From: Marthasterias glacialis
Lineage: Eukaryota > Echinodermata > Asteroidea > Forcipulatida > Asteriidae
Direction of reading: 5' to 3'
DNA: 64,000 bases
Assembly: GCA_911728455.2 (NCBI GenBank)
Contig: OU452239.1
Location: 2,612,300-2,676,299, forward strand
The notes under the pieces were generated by a model. The model saw nothing but the letters and a program-made list of their open reading frames with translations, was not told the origin of the DNA and did no database searches. The translations under genes and the position numbers were made by a program. This document shows positions 25,765-40,700 of the stretch, piece after piece; positions within the stretch are counted from its first letter, which is position 1; every line of letters begins with the position of its first letter.

Positions 25765-28700
25765 ATATGCTGGCCACGCCATTGAGGGAGTCTTAAAAAA
25801 TATTTACGTCCAATGCTGCTCACATCGTTGTCAAGTTACCTTACCTGTGTTACGTCACTAACAATTGCAATTATATTTAAAGGGTACACTCTCTGAATGT
25901 AAAAGAGTGAAAATTTTACTCGCTTGCCAGAGTGGTGTCAGTTTGGCTCTTTTGAGAGTGAAAACTCACTCTTCACCACCCTTTTTTGAGTGAAAGTGGA
26001 GTGAATTTCACTCTGAATCCAGTGAAAATACATGTTTTTCACTCTAAAAAGAGTTGTCCGCCATACCACTCTTGCAAGGAGCCATATGGCGGACCAAAAG
26101 AGTGGATTTTCACTCCTTTACATTTAGAGAGCAGACTATACTATTCCGTGCAGATAAACACGATGCATGTGGCTTAAGAACTCCGATCGCGTTGTAGTGA
26201 GTACCGGTATCCAATGCAGTAAACATGTCCTCTATTAAATAGTCGTATATCGGTGAAGGACATATTCGACTTAATTTATTTGGTAGTCCTCGTTACATAA
26301 ATTTCACTAATTAAAAATAAATTGCGGCTCCTGTTTTTGATGTTTGACTGAAGCTGACTGCAACGGTTGCGCTAGCTTGGCTATCAAATTAGTCTCTGGA
26401 AAATTGTTAAATTTAGTGACTCTATTATTCACATGTCTTATTCAAAACAATGTAATTTTTTCCCTCACTTACCAAAAATAGGTTTTTGATTTTTTCGACA
26501 CCTTTTATTGAATTCTAATCACTTCGGACGCAGGATGCTTACTATTTTATAGGCTTTCGGATAAAAAATTAAAAGATTCATTTTGGGGTCATTACCAAAG
26601 TATGATATGTTTTTAAATAACAGAGTTTCATAATGCATTTGTGAAGATTAAATTAATTTCAATCCTGTGTCATTTTCATCATAGTCAGCTTCGAATGACA
26701 ATTGAAAACCACGAAAACGGTTCATGGGCTGTCAGAGATTTTATGGGGGCACTCCTGGCCAATTGAAAATGTTCACTTTTCCCAAACAAGCCCCTTTTCA
26801 GCGCTCTTGCATGCCGTTTACTTATTTTTTATAAGATAATCTGACATGGAGGTAAAAATAAATGCACTGTCTGCGTGTAAATAGAAAAAGAGTCTACACA
26901 AAAAAAATTATACAGAATTATACATATAAAAGCTTACAAAATGTAACATTTTACTCTGGTCATTTTTAATCTCATAAGTCCAGATTTCAAATGGGGAGGG
27001 GGGGGGGGACATGAAGGGGGGGGGGGGCATGTGCCCCCGTGCCCCCATAGTTGCACCACTGACATTCACATCAGGTTTACTCTGAATTTGGCAATCGGGA
27101 TAAGCCACGGTGACACATGGGTTCCTCAAAAGCTATCTCGACTTATTTAATCATATTTCTCCGGGGTTCGGTATTAATTCAATAAACGGTGAGCTTTCAG
27201 ATTGAACGCAGCAATTTGTTGTTTCGGTAATGATCAATCGTAAACTTTACCGCAAGTGAACACAGCATTTCTATAAATTGACACATCAATTACACCGTTT
27301 CATGTCCCCCACGTGGAATGGACCCCCATTGACTAGCTAAATTGAACACTTGAAAATCTGTTCTTGCTACAGAGGTATTGAACAAGCCAGCGTAACAACT
27401 TCGTCCTTGCTCTTTCGAAGCGACGAACAATTAAACACAACATTGTTTGGCCCATCATGCACACAACAGGTTCGCGCTAAAAATGATAAATTTTCCTCAA
27501 GCGAAAGCGAAACTCACTCGGTTGTTTTCCACATGGTCATCGCCGCAGACGACAAAATCCTCCTTGATTGAAACCTTGGAGGAAGAAGCTAGGAAATTGG
27601 AGGGGAAGAATGTCAGTGGTTTATGGAAATTTATCGATTTTGTGATTAAAATAGAAGGACTTGAAGCAAGGAAGAGCCATGTTTCCTTACCCTTAGAAGA
27701 TGATTGTGTCATTACATCAAGGTAGTGTATACAGCAGACCAGTCGATACACATTACAATTTTGTTGACGGTCATTTCAGATGTAAAGTCTGATGGTTGCT
27801 AAAATTGTCCACCAAAACATACTTCTGATCTGTGGCTTGACTAGACTTTTTCATTTGGGGGTGGGGAGGGGTGACACAGACATATGTTGTAGGGCTATTT
27901 GATGTATCGAACCAGTTATATGTGCATTTTTTAGTCTCATTTGGGGGGGGGGGGGGGGGGTGGGGGGAGGGTTGGTGGGCAAGAGGGGAAAAGAGTTCTG
28001 TAAACATTCAAAACTTGCTACACTCGTCACACTTTGGCACACCAATTCATGGACAATCGTTTATCAACTTCAGACAACTCGTTTTTTTAATTACCTCCCT
28101 TCGTAGTTGACTTGTTAGCGCTAATTCTGAGAGTGAAATATTAGCTCTTACCAACAACGAGCTCTTTTGTAACCGAAACGGTAATTTTCTTTCATCACGA
28201 TGATGCTGAAATTGCTGATGCCTTTAGCAATAAAATAGTATGAGCCAGTATTCCGGGTAAAGTCTTCGAAGTGTATTATGTTCATTTCAACCAGCTCATT
28301 AGAAGAACAAAAAAATCGCCATAAAAATTTCTGATGACCGTTTATGAAAGTAATTACTTCCCTGTGAGCTGTACACTTCCAAACTTGAATTAATCTCCTA
28401 TTCAGTGACAATGTTAATGAAAAGGAAGACCTTTTAAGTTAATTGTAATTGTCATGTATCTATTTTAAACCATGATTCTGTTAAGTTCGTTCAAGGGTCT
28501 TGTATATTGTTCTACCTCCTCACAGCGGCCTCGGGCGGTGCAGAGACTAATGGGTTAATACATGTAAATCCCAGTGAACGTTTGTTTGTCTTTATAAATT
28601 GTCGATGTGTTATTTCTCTTGTTTGTCGATAGGTTTTGGGTTCAAAATCAATGCTTCACCAAGACCTAAATATTGTCCAGCTTTTTTGTGGCCATCATTA

Positions 28701-31700
28701 TTCCCCCCTGAAGCCAGTGGCGTAACTAAGGGGGGAGGGCACGGGTGCACATGCCCCCCAACTGATGTCCATGCCCCCCCCCCCCCCCAATTTGAAATCT
28801 GGGCTTTTGAGATTAAAAATTACCAGGATAAAGTGTTACAGTCTACAAGGTTTTATGTAGTAATTTCAATGTTTTTTTGACGCGCAGAATGTATTTTGTT
28901 TTACCTCATCACGTCAGAAGAGCGCATGTTGAGGAAAAATACAAACGAAATTTGTTTAATTAGCAACAAGTGCCCCCCTAGGAAAAATGGTGCCCCCCAT
29001 TGTGCCCCATGAAATTTTACCCTAGCTACGCCACTGAATGTAGATGTGGTTTTGTTGTAATGTCAACTGATGTATCAATGTTTTATACCAAGATCATTGA
29101 AATAAATGTGAAATGTAGTAATCATTTGTGCTGTAACATGCAGAGGATGATTGCTTCTTCAAAAAGCAAAGATATATTTATGGAGTCATCCTTGAAAGAT
29201 TCTGTGTCAAAATAGAAAGATTGATTAAGAACTAATATTATTAAAAAAAACAAAAACAATTATGGCATATTTATTCCTTGATTAAGGAAATGCGCAGACA
29301 GCACGGCCATTCTTTTCTTAAGCCAAGGTTTTGCTCCATTGAAAAAATGGTCTAAGATCGATTTTAATCTTTGCGCTGAATTAGGTTGAAGGACATTTGT
29401 TTGCACCGATTTGAAGCGGATTTCCAGGGTCACTCATTATCTAATAGATAGAGTCCTTATGAAACTGGACAAAATTACAAGTCTACAACCCTAACGTTAA
29501 AACTGGGCTAAATGTCATTTTATTTGACACTCTTACAGAGCGAAAATTGAAACATGACGTCATCGGATATCAATAACAAATGGGTCTGTACACTGCAAAA
29601 ACTGGGGTGTTAAATTGATTCTCTTGGTATCTATATGTGACAACACCGACATGGTGTTAGTTATCCCCATTGCTTTATCGTTGGTAAAATTAACACCACG
29701 TCGGTGTTGTCACATTTAGATACGAAGAGAATCAATTTAACACCCCAGTTTTTGCAGTGTACATTCCGAAGAGGAATTTTTGTGCGGGTTAAAAGGTCAA
29801 ATTCAATGATCTTATGACTGAATATCACCAAAATTCGGGAATGGGCTAAAAGTTTCCCCTGTAAAAAATGTACAGACCCATGTGTTTCACTGGATGTTTT
29901 ATATAGGATGTTGATAAAATTCGCACTGGCATGGTAACTTTCAAAGACAATGGCATTTTAACACCGTTTTAACTCCAGGTTAGATGATTGTAATCCCCAC
30001 CCCGACTTTCATGAAGACTCTACCTACTGGAAAACAAGTGCATCACAAAACTGAATTCGAACATGGAGCCAACCCTCATAAATGTTTTAGACCCACATAT
30101 TTCACTGGATGTTTTATCGTGTGTGTTTTATCGCACTGTAATGGTAACTTTAAAATACAATGGCATTTTAATAATAATAATAATAATAATGAACATTTAT
30201 ATCGCGCCATGTCTGTCAGAATTGACACTCCTGGCGCATACACATTATTTATCCTGCAAGGTATTCAGAGTTTTGTAGTATGAGACCTGTTCCTTTTACA
30301 CCGTTTTAACTTGATGTAAGAGGCTTGTAATACCCCCCCCCCCCCACACACACACACACACACACTTTCATAAAGACTCTATCTGTTGGCAAACGAGTGC
30401 ATTTCAAAGCTGAATTCGAACATGAAGCCATCCCCACAAATGTACAGACCCACTTTTCATTGGATGTGTTATAGGATGTTGATCAAATTCGCACTGGCAT
30501 GGTAACTTTCAAAGACAATGGCATTTAACACCGTTTTAACTCGAGGTTACAGACTTGTAGTTCCCCACACTTTCATAAAGACTCTATCTGTTGACAGACA
30601 AGTGCATCACAAAACTGAATTCGTACATGAAGCCACCGCTCTTTAAGCCATTGTTTTGCTCTTATAAAACAGGGTATAATTGTAACATCGATTATAATCT
30701 TTAGGCTGAATTGGGTTGAAGGGCATTCGTTTGCACCGTTTAACCCTGAAACCATTAATGAATTTGATGCAATTTTAATCAAGTGCTACGGTTTTTGGAG
30801 TATAAGACTATTTCATGTATAATATATAAAGAAAGTTAAGTGTAGGGGCGGAACGAATAAGTCAGATAAAATAGATAAAATTAAGAATCGATGACGTTTT
30901 GGTTCATAGAACAGTGTCATGGCTCAATGATTAATGAAAGTGGAGAAAAACAGTGGAAACATAAGGTTTTTCACTATCCCTCCGTGACTGTGGTGACCGA
31001 TTGAGCTTAAATATTCACGGCTGTTTTTTTTACTTCATGTTTATATTGGTCCACAAAGTGTGGGTACCAGTCTTTGACACCTGGTCGGGTGCCCGGAAGA
31101 ATGTCGTAAGGCTGATGTACGACCTTTTTCTGTGCACACAAATTACAACTTTTTGTTCCAGCAGAAGATCAGTAGCAATAACATGGCTCTTTAGTATTTT
31201 AGTTGCTAGAATTAAACCCAAGACATGTTTTTCCATTCCTATGCGGAATTTAACTTACCTGAATATCTTACAAACAGCAGAAAAACAACCAAACTTTCAC
31301 ACTCAGCTTTCTTGAAACACAATGTTGGACAGTAATTACTTACGACGTTTTGCCGGTCACACTTTCGTTACGTCCTTCTTCCAGGCACACGGCGACTTAT
31401 TAATATTGTTGGTTGCTTTATGCCATAAGTATCACCATAGCTTAATGCCGCAGCTCAACATTGGTAAACTGACTGTAAATGCTTTCATTCTTTGCACAAA
31501 TCAAGATATTCGTTACAAAACCAACCTGTGAAAACGTCAGCTCGTTTCGTTGTTTCATTTGCGAGAAAACGTTAAAAATGCATTCAGCATATTTGTACGC
31601 ATTCCTAAAGGCCAGAGTTTTCGTCTCACTGAGACGAAAAATAATTTTGGATCTTATTTCATTTATTATTTAAAAACGATAACACTTCACGCAGAAATAT

Positions 31701-34700
31701 TTCAAGGAAGGTTTTCTGCCATCATGATCTTTACTTAATGTAAGGTATATGTAAATCTGTAAAAATGTATGTTTTTCTTCATACCGATGTTGAGCTGGGG
31801 CTTTAAATCATTTTTTTAAAGAACAACTGCACCTTTAAGATATTTGACCTGTAAAATGTTCCAGTTTGCTTAATCCCCTTAATCCCCCTTATGTTTTCAT
31901 GGTTATTCATTATTTAAACCCTTCTGGTAATGAAGCTTCGTAAGTAACTACCACTGTGACCCGTAGGCCTGAATATACCAGTGTAGAGAAGATGATGAAG
32001 AAATGCTCAATTTAAAATATGGAAGGAAAACTCCAAATGGGGAAAACCCATGCAAGCAAGAATAGGGACTGACAACCCAATCCACATGAAAGGCTCTGGT
32101 CTAAGGTGGGATTCGAACCGGGGTCCGAGGTGAAAGGCAGGGGGGAAAACCCACTGGGTCAACCTGGACCCTTATCTCACTGAACCCTCTTCACAAGGGA
32201 TTGCAATTTCCCCGGGATTTTGCAGGGGTTAGCATGTTCAAGTGTGAAAAGGTCAACCATCCTGGGAAATTCGTCTTGTGTGCAAGAGCTGAGATTAAAG
32301 CTACCACTATCAGATTGGTTAAGCTGCATGATAGTGCAGTGGTCTTACTTTGTGTGTTTCAATATTTACATTAAAAAAAACCTGTAAATTCGTCTGAGTC
32401 AGGAAAAAATAGTGAAATACCGTGCTTTTCAGTATGTAAACACATTGTCCTTACTTTCGATTGTTACAACCTAAACTAAAATCGGGATCTTCAAGTTCCA
32501 TGACAGTATTTCAGACAGAAATATTTCCATGGAAGATCGGTACTGGTATGAACCTCATAATCAAAAGGTTTCAGACTGATACTGATAAAAAAAAAATGGT
32601 TAAATACCAATCCTTTATTCCACCTTTAATATTATTGACATATTTTTTGCTGATTTTCTTTTTACAGCTGACAAGTATATTGACCCACAATGAAAACGAA
32701 CACGACACCGAGGAAAGTAACTCCGACGAGAAAGCACTGTTTAAAGTCTTCCATGCCATTGCAAGCGAACAGAAAAAGGTAAACTTTTTTACATCTAATT
32801 GGATAATTGAATGTTTAGTTTTACCCTTACACTGATGGCCAAGTTCGAACAAGGACCAATTATTGACTAAAGAGGGCGATGTATCCTGGTACCCAACACA
32901 TGTTTATGAGCGTGGGTACCAGCTGCCAGTCGACAAATGGTTCCTGTACGAACTTGTCCATGTGATAACCACAGCTTCAGGGTCCCAAGGGAGGTAAACT
33001 AGCAGGCTACTTGTAGAACTTGAACTGATTTTAGCCCGCTTGGCGCTCCATAATGATTAAGGCATCTGCTCTAGAATATGATACATTGTGCAGCCGGCGG
33101 TGTATTTGTATAGGTGGGCGGGGCGTTGAATCCCCCATGCAACTTTGAAAATGTAACTTTTTTGCTCCCCCAGCCACGGCCCAATTCTACCAAACTATTT
33201 ATAAAAAATTCCTTAGCTAATGATAGGAGGAGGGTATTTTTGTGGCACACCAATGACATCCCCCACACAAATATTAATGTCGACTTGCTAAATTAATTCT
33301 TCTCCCATTGTTTGGTCAGTTTATTTTATTTTAGCAGCGTCCCCATTGGTTTTATACGCGAAAGTGAAGTGAGAACGTCTTTGCTATGTCAAAACACCCG
33401 AATCGCTTTTTATTAAAATCCACGATTTCAACGAGTAATAAATAATAACAAAATGAACATTTATATAGCGCCTGTCCATGAAACATGTTCTTGTGCGCTT
33501 ATCAAATAAAAAAAAAATGGGCCTAATCCTTAAATCGTTATAAATACCCACTGTTACATAGAAATCAATAATTAAACATAAAAATAATAAGTCTAAAAAG
33601 TAATAACGATGATAAAGTGCCTTACATTAAACAAATATTAAAAGCTCAAACCCAAAGTGCTGTACAATAAGTTAAAATAATAGAAAACAAAAATTACAAA
33701 ATTAAGACCACAGAACCATACAAGAAACCTGAAAATGTACGAAATTCAGGTCATGAAGGGAACCCTCTATAGAATATAATAGGCACACAATCAGATAAAC
33801 ACTAGATTAAGTGCTCCGCAATGAACATTTTTCGAGGTGGATCCACAACCTGTCTTTTAGGTCAATAACCCCCCTATGCAAGCCCAAAGCTACACTAAAT
33901 GACCATGTGGGTGAATTGGAGTGCAAGTCAAGACTTAAACTTGTGTTATTTACGATCAGTGTGCGGCCGCAAGTTGTTTTCACAAAGTGCGTACCGCCTT
34001 GTGCCAATGACCCTTAGCACAAGGGTCAATCAATTACTGCACTGAGACAGGTGGCTGCTGTCTTTCAACACGCCTTACTCTGCAGTGGTTAGGGTCTGGC
34101 CAATGAAAGTCTACAGGCTTGTGGGGTATACCAGGGGTGAGGACTACATGGAATCTTGGCTTTTTTGGCCCGTTGAAAAAAACGTTATGGCCATATTTGG
34201 TAGTACCTGCTGAATTTTATCAGCACGTGGTTGACACCAGGGTTAAAACAATACTGGTACAAAACAATACTGGTACAATGAGAACAAATAGTGCACTGCA
34301 CAAGAATCAATTCTAAAAACCTACATGCAGACACTACACACTAGACACTAGACACTATAAACACAAACGCAAGCTTTTTAAAAGTGGTCTGCCGCCGCTG
34401 GTGTGGGGGTCGTAGGTTCGAATCCCACCTGAGCAGCTTGTTGATCTATTCCCCGCATGAATCGGAAAGCGTATACAGTGCTTACCACATTGGTGTAATG
34501 GTAAAACCACATTGAATCCCCCGTACTTCTTCATATCTTTGAGAAGTTTATTATTATTTTTTATTTCTATTTATTTATTTATTTATTAAATCGCCAATAA
34601 CAGCATGGGATTAAAAATTACGGTTAAATAGAATGTTATTTATAAAACAGTACACAATATACAGGAGTCATGTGGCAATACTTAATAATGCCTTATTTAA

Positions 34701-37700
34701 AATTGTTAACTTAATATTTCTGACGAATATGGTTTCATAATATTGTACCATGGATGACGTGGCTTTCTTGGTCAGTTGTTCCAATAATTATATTGAAAAG
34801 CCACTGGTGGTATGGTTACCAGTGTACCGTTCGTCAATTGACGGTAATTGGGCCGTCAATTGAAAGACCTCCGAGGACTGAAGGCCAAGTTCACAAAAGG
34901 ACCATTTTGTTGACTGATATCAACTGGTACTTGTGTTCAAAAACATTTGTTGGGTATCAGGCAATATCGACCTCGTGGGACCTTGTGCGAACTTGGCTTA
35001 ATTATTCTCACGGACGAGTTCTGCTCCTGGCTACCCCAATCCAGAATCACCAATCAGTGCTTCGTGATTGGGATCTCTACTCTAGATATCGATTATACTT
35101 GTCCGATGTATTTCGGTTGAAATATTTTAGTTTGAAGGCTAACTGAAACGACAATGGAATGCTGTTGCAAATAATATTGGAACGGAGTTGCCATTGTTTT
35201 TATTTTGTATTTTTTACTATTATATTTTGTTGGTAATGAAACCAAGGGACCCTCAAAAGTGACTTGCACTGTGACCCGTAGGCCTGAAGATACCTGTGTA
35301 AAGAAGATGTTGAAGAAATGTCAGTTTTAGATGTGGGAGGAAAACCCCAAATAGGGAAAACCCACGCAATCAGGTAGGCACTGAAAACCCAATCCACAGG
35401 CATGGCTCCAGTCCGGGATTCGAACCGGGTTCAAGCTTGTATCCGTTCAGCTTATCATCAGCTGATTACCTCTTCTTTCCTTTTTTTTTTAATTTACTTT
35501 ATTTTCATTACGTCGTAATTTAAGCCTTTGATATATTCTATTCGATGAATAATTAATTTATTTGCAAGAAAACGATTACAACGACCAGGTAATACACAAC
35601 CATAATGTAATTATTAATACCTGATACAATAAAGGCAAGTTTTAAGAAATACAATTGCCAGCTTTAAGGCATATTGCTCATCGTAAAAAAACGCATCAAT
35701 AATTGTTCGCAGATACGAAATCGGTACCCGCAGCTAATGGGTTTCGAACTGCCTCTAGCTGCCGGGCAATCTCGGTAGTCTAGTTGGTAAGACATCTGCT
35801 ATAGAATGGCGGGGGTCGTGGGTTCGAATCCCACCCGTGGATTATGCCTGTGTTTTTTTCCTCCTTTTTTTTTTTACAGGACCCTGGAAAGTACTGAGTA
35901 TAAAGTAATAATTAACACACATAAGTGTATGGGTACAAAACACAAATGATATTCTTTATCCCCGATGCAAAAATTAACATCTATTACAAAAATACGAAAT
36001 CTTTATACTCACAGTTAACTCCATGCCATAAGGACGTGTACATGTGATAACTCGACCGTGCATTTAGACAGGATGGTAATAATATGTGAAACATCCAACA
36101 TTGAACCGGCCTGCAGCGATGTTTAACAATTTCGGTACAGTTATGCAGAATTTACATAGCAGGGGATACCAAAACACTTCTTGCCAATTAAAACTTTGTT
36201 TCCCAAACAATCCCATTTCTAGTGCTCTTGGTGTGCCGTTTATAAGAAAATTTGACGTGGGGTTAAAAAAAAAGTTATTATTATTATTATTATTATAGGT
36301 TTTCCCGGCCAATTTAACAAAATTTTCAATCAATTTCAACGCCAGGTTCATTCAATTTAGATCGAAGTTGAAATATCACGCAGATAGTGTTTCAAAAATT
36401 AAAAAGAATCATTCAATTTCATTATCCGAGCATTCTACCATCTCTTAGCTTCACTCGTTTTCATAAGAGGTGCATTCAAGTTAAAAAATGTTGCAATGTT
36501 TATTCAATTTCGCCTGAAGCAGTTGCAAGGGTTAGTCGTGCATTCATTTTCATCAATGGGCAAACCTTTTTCAATTTTTTTCAAGCATTTTCTTACATGT
36601 ATCTGCATGTCTTGTGAGCGTGTGATGGAGGTGGCGCAGGAAAACGTTGGAGAAATTACCCAAGAGAAATGTGTCCGATGGTACACCTATTCCCAAACAT
36701 ATATGCCCCGATGTCTAGCACGTGAAGAAATCGAAGGGTGAATTCAGCAAAAACGTATCCCCAAAAACACCGCCCCAAAATGGATCAGTTAACAAAAAGA
36801 AAGAATAAACATATCCGCAGCAAGAGCATATCTTATAGAATTATGACGAAATTGAGTTTAATCTGACATTACAGTAGCCTTTGAGAAAGATCTGAACGTC
36901 AGACCCTTGTATCTTTTTTTGTTGAAAGTTTTAAACAAATGTAACGATTAAATGAACAAAACAAATCATTAATCCTGACAAGTTTTTATGCTTTGTGATC
37001 CAGCTTAATTACTTTGTTGAAAATGAACGAAAACCTTTGGAAATTGACCGGGAAAACCTATATTAATTTATGGTAATAGAACCAAGGAAGCTTCAAAAGC
37101 GAACTTTATCACTGTAGCTTGGAAGCCTGAGGAAATCTGTACTAGATAAAAATGCTTGCTATCTGTAACAGAAACACCGGGGTCAACCCCTACTCTTTGA
37201 CGAGAAGTGTTCTGTGTTCTTTTACGAGCACTACCCATCCTAGTACACGGGACCTATGGCTTAATGTCCCATCCGAAGGACGAAGCAATTATGGTAAAGT
37301 GCGTGTAAATAGGAAAAATAGTTTTAAAAACATTGAAATCACTACTTAAAACGTATAAATGTAACATCTTATTGTGGTAACTTTTTTAACTAACAGTCAA
37401 GATTTTAAGTGGGGGCACCCGAAGGGGGTGTAAGGAGGGATTGGCACGTACATCAATTGGGAGGATAGTTACGCCCCTGTCAAAATAATGACCATGTAGA
37501 GTATCCTTTGGGCGCAATTTTCAAAACGTATTTTTCTGACCATAAGAAGGCCTAGGTGAATGCACTCTGCTCGTAAACCGTGACACACATTAATTTTAAT
37601 GAATAGCTCTGTTGATAGCCACCGATAATAGCTTTATATATTGAGTACCTTGTACTTTATTGCCATTATTATTGTAAATTATGGAGAATTATGATATAGT

Positions 37701-40700
37701 CATATTTATATCACAATCTTTAAACAATCCCTAAAATGCAGTTTGGCACGTAAAGGGATATCATTAGAGTGTAGAAAAATGATGCGTCACGTTTCAGCCT
37801 TGTAGATTTGTTTTTTTACACTCAGCATCGAAGGGGAGGAGGCCACGACGTGATTTGTTGCGTGTTGATTAACATGATAATTACGATAGCTTGCAAATGC
37901 AATTACGTTGGGGGAAGCACTGCGGTAAAATAACGAGGGAGAGGTTACACAATGACGTCACCACATCGGACTGTTACTACCATGCGATTTGTTCAGATGT
38001 CGCTTCCGAATGCAACAGTTATTATATTACGGCGCAAAATGGTTTTAAAAAAGGACTTCGGTCATATTCAGCTTTCTGATGCAATAATTTACCAATATAG
38101 ATCAGTCCTTTTGGATGTTGAAAAATATTCTATGTCTATTACCTCACAATAGAATGGTGTAAAAATTGGATTTGATACTCTTTCAGAACGAAAATTGAAA
38201 GATGACGACATTGGAGGTCATCATTACAATGAGTCTGTACATTCCACAAGAAATGTTTCTTTTATTCAAAAGATCAAATTCAATGCCTTTTTGATTGACT
38301 ATCATAAAAATTAGGAATAAACTAAAAATTCCACTTATACAAATATACAGAACCATATGTTTGAAATGTAACGCAATTGGACGTTTTTGGATGTTAAAAA
38401 ATTTCGCAATGCCCAAACGCAATGAAAGAGGATTAAAAAAATGGCATGTTCCACCATTTTAGCGTGAGGGTTGAGACGTCCACTTTCATAAGGACTCTAC
38501 CGATTTGGGAAACAAGTGCGTCACGAATTAATTTTGACACGGATCCCCCTTTAAACTAGCAGTGCTATAGATATTACGGGAAAAAAACTCGACGTTTCAA
38601 CCCGTTTGCTGATATAGTCTTCAAGAGTATCCCGGGCTCAGCTGTTGCTGTCACGTGTTAACTTTATTCTGTGAAATGACTAACTGTATAATTACATTAT
38701 ACCCAAGGGGTCCGGTGTGCTATCTCATTAAAGAATGGCAGACAACCTTCTTTGCTAACAACCGTACTTCAAGATGCTATTGAATAAGTAAGCCCGCGTA
38801 AAAACAATTTTCTTTATTATTATTTCTATAGTTGTCTATATTATTACATGCATTTCACTATTATTATATATTTACAGTAAACAGAAATTACGTTTAGTTT
38901 TGAACCAAACAAAATGAAAAGTCGCATCACCTTATGATGATCTCTTTGCTGCCATTTCCTAAGTTGTTTTGTAACGTTGGCGTGATCACTGGCTGTACAG
39001 CAGAAGAAAGTTCGTATGAATAGCTAAGTGACACCCTCCCCCAACCCTACCCTGCCCTCGCCCCCTCCCCCTACCTTAAAGATACTGAAAAAAATAAGGA
39101 AAACACTAATAGGGCTAGATAGCTTAGTCTATTTTCATTCATTTTAAATCTTTGGTCAACGAGCAGAGACCGTCCAGGGAAGGACACAAGTAAAAACAAA
39201 ACCTTTCATCGAAAAAGATGTGCCCTCCCAGACTCAGCTCATTTTTAAACAATCTGAACTCGAAAATATGGAAAACACGAAAAATTTGATTTTATGTGAA
39301 AAGTAAACAAAAATGGCAGTTGGAGAGCACAGTCACGTAATCCAGGAGGTCACCAACTTCATATTCCGTTCTTCTAGTCAATACTTCTCTATTTACCCAA
39401 AATTACAAAATGAAAATTTCTTGTAAAATCAAACAATATTTATAAGCGCTATTGTTCTCACTGAAAACAGCTTGCCCAGCAATTTAGAACTCGTCCACGT
39501 TTGAGTTTCATGCAATTTTGTATCAATTTATTAAACTGTCTTGTTAGACAAAAAGTCAACAATACTTTAAGTGTGTTGTCAAACAGTCATCTCCGCTTAC
39601 TACGACCCAATGCATCTCTATTAGGTTTCAAAACACTTGTGTATTAAAGTCCTGTAAAACGTAGCCTCTCTGGGGTCTTTGTGTTAATAATTATACGCCT
39701 ATATATCAATAATTAATTGACATTGACGTTAGCTATCCGTAGCCTCCGGCGTTCTCCCTCCTGGCTATTCCCCGTTACACTTGATCGCCCTTGTTGATTG
39801 CATACCAATACCCCGCTTCCATTTATCAACCACCAATTCGATGGTGTTGTCACGTGGTATTGAAGTATTTTTATCTCATCAAGAATATTCTTTAAAACTC
39901 AAACAGTGTCACAAATCTTCCAAAATCCTAACCAAGAAGTTGTCTGATTTTGTAGGATATGATACTATGGAGGGCAATAAATTGGTTATCACTTGAACAA
40001 GCACACTTCATTCTAAAAATTCCCGGGTTAGAATTGACCCGAATTCTGGATTCCAGGGTGCCTGGCCCATATCTGGATCAGGCTGACCCGGAAACGGGTT
40101 AAAAAAAAATCGTGACTTTGACCCAGATTCTGCGTCAGTTTGACACAATTTCGGGTCAGTTTGACACAGATTGTGAGTCATAGGCCGTTTACGAAACCAC
40201 GGCTTGGGCTCGGGCTCGGGCTTGGGTTTCGGCTTGGGCTCCGTCCGCCTGTTTGAATCCCCCTGAGGAAAGCACACGTTTTCTGAATAACTGACGAAGC
40301 CTATGCCCGAGCCCAAGTCCAAGCCGTGGTTTCGTAAACGGCCATTATGACCTAGAAAATGGTCAGGCTCATTTGACCCGGAATCTGGGTCAATCTGACC
40401 CGGGATTATTTAAAGTGCTCTGCAGAATATCTTTAGTAGCACCCTGGAAGTACCTCCCACTTTATCCCGGAGACAGTTTTGTTCGTCAGTGTCCTCCTTC
40501 TCTCCAAAAATGAAATTTGATTTTTTGTTTTTCTGAATTTGCGTGGTATAGCGGTTGCCTGCAAATTGCCCCGTCAAGCATGGATTATTAAGTCACATGA
40601 AAAACTCCGGCCTCTAAAAAAACTAATTTTCGCCTACATGTGCCGTGGACTTCTACTCAGTTTTTTAATTCAATTTCACTCTATTCACATTTCAATTTTA

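Larger units (their letters stand above)
22878..32667 (+). other. TRPC intron 4
   Basis: GTAATT…TTACAG, 9.8 kb. Holds foldback O, SINE K1, three J-type elements, E2, two CACTGC MITEs, an exon-like pair of ORFs (27549-27721 and 29146-29217), the N1 repeat, C2, A4, SINE K2 and inverted B3. 26.1-26.7 kb is AT-rich with nothing recognised. Confidence 0.78.

Noticed and set aside
25354..25782. 142- and 113-codon minus-strand frames
   Set aside because: Start in a poly-A run and lie inside a degraded J-type element.
34754..35146. 130-codon plus-strand frame
   Set aside because: Runs through family F foldback sequence, with no coherent domain; likely chance.
35771..35840. tRNA gene (box A and box B at tRNA spacing)
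   Set aside because: No acceptor-stem pairing and it continues into a SINE body shared with two other copies.
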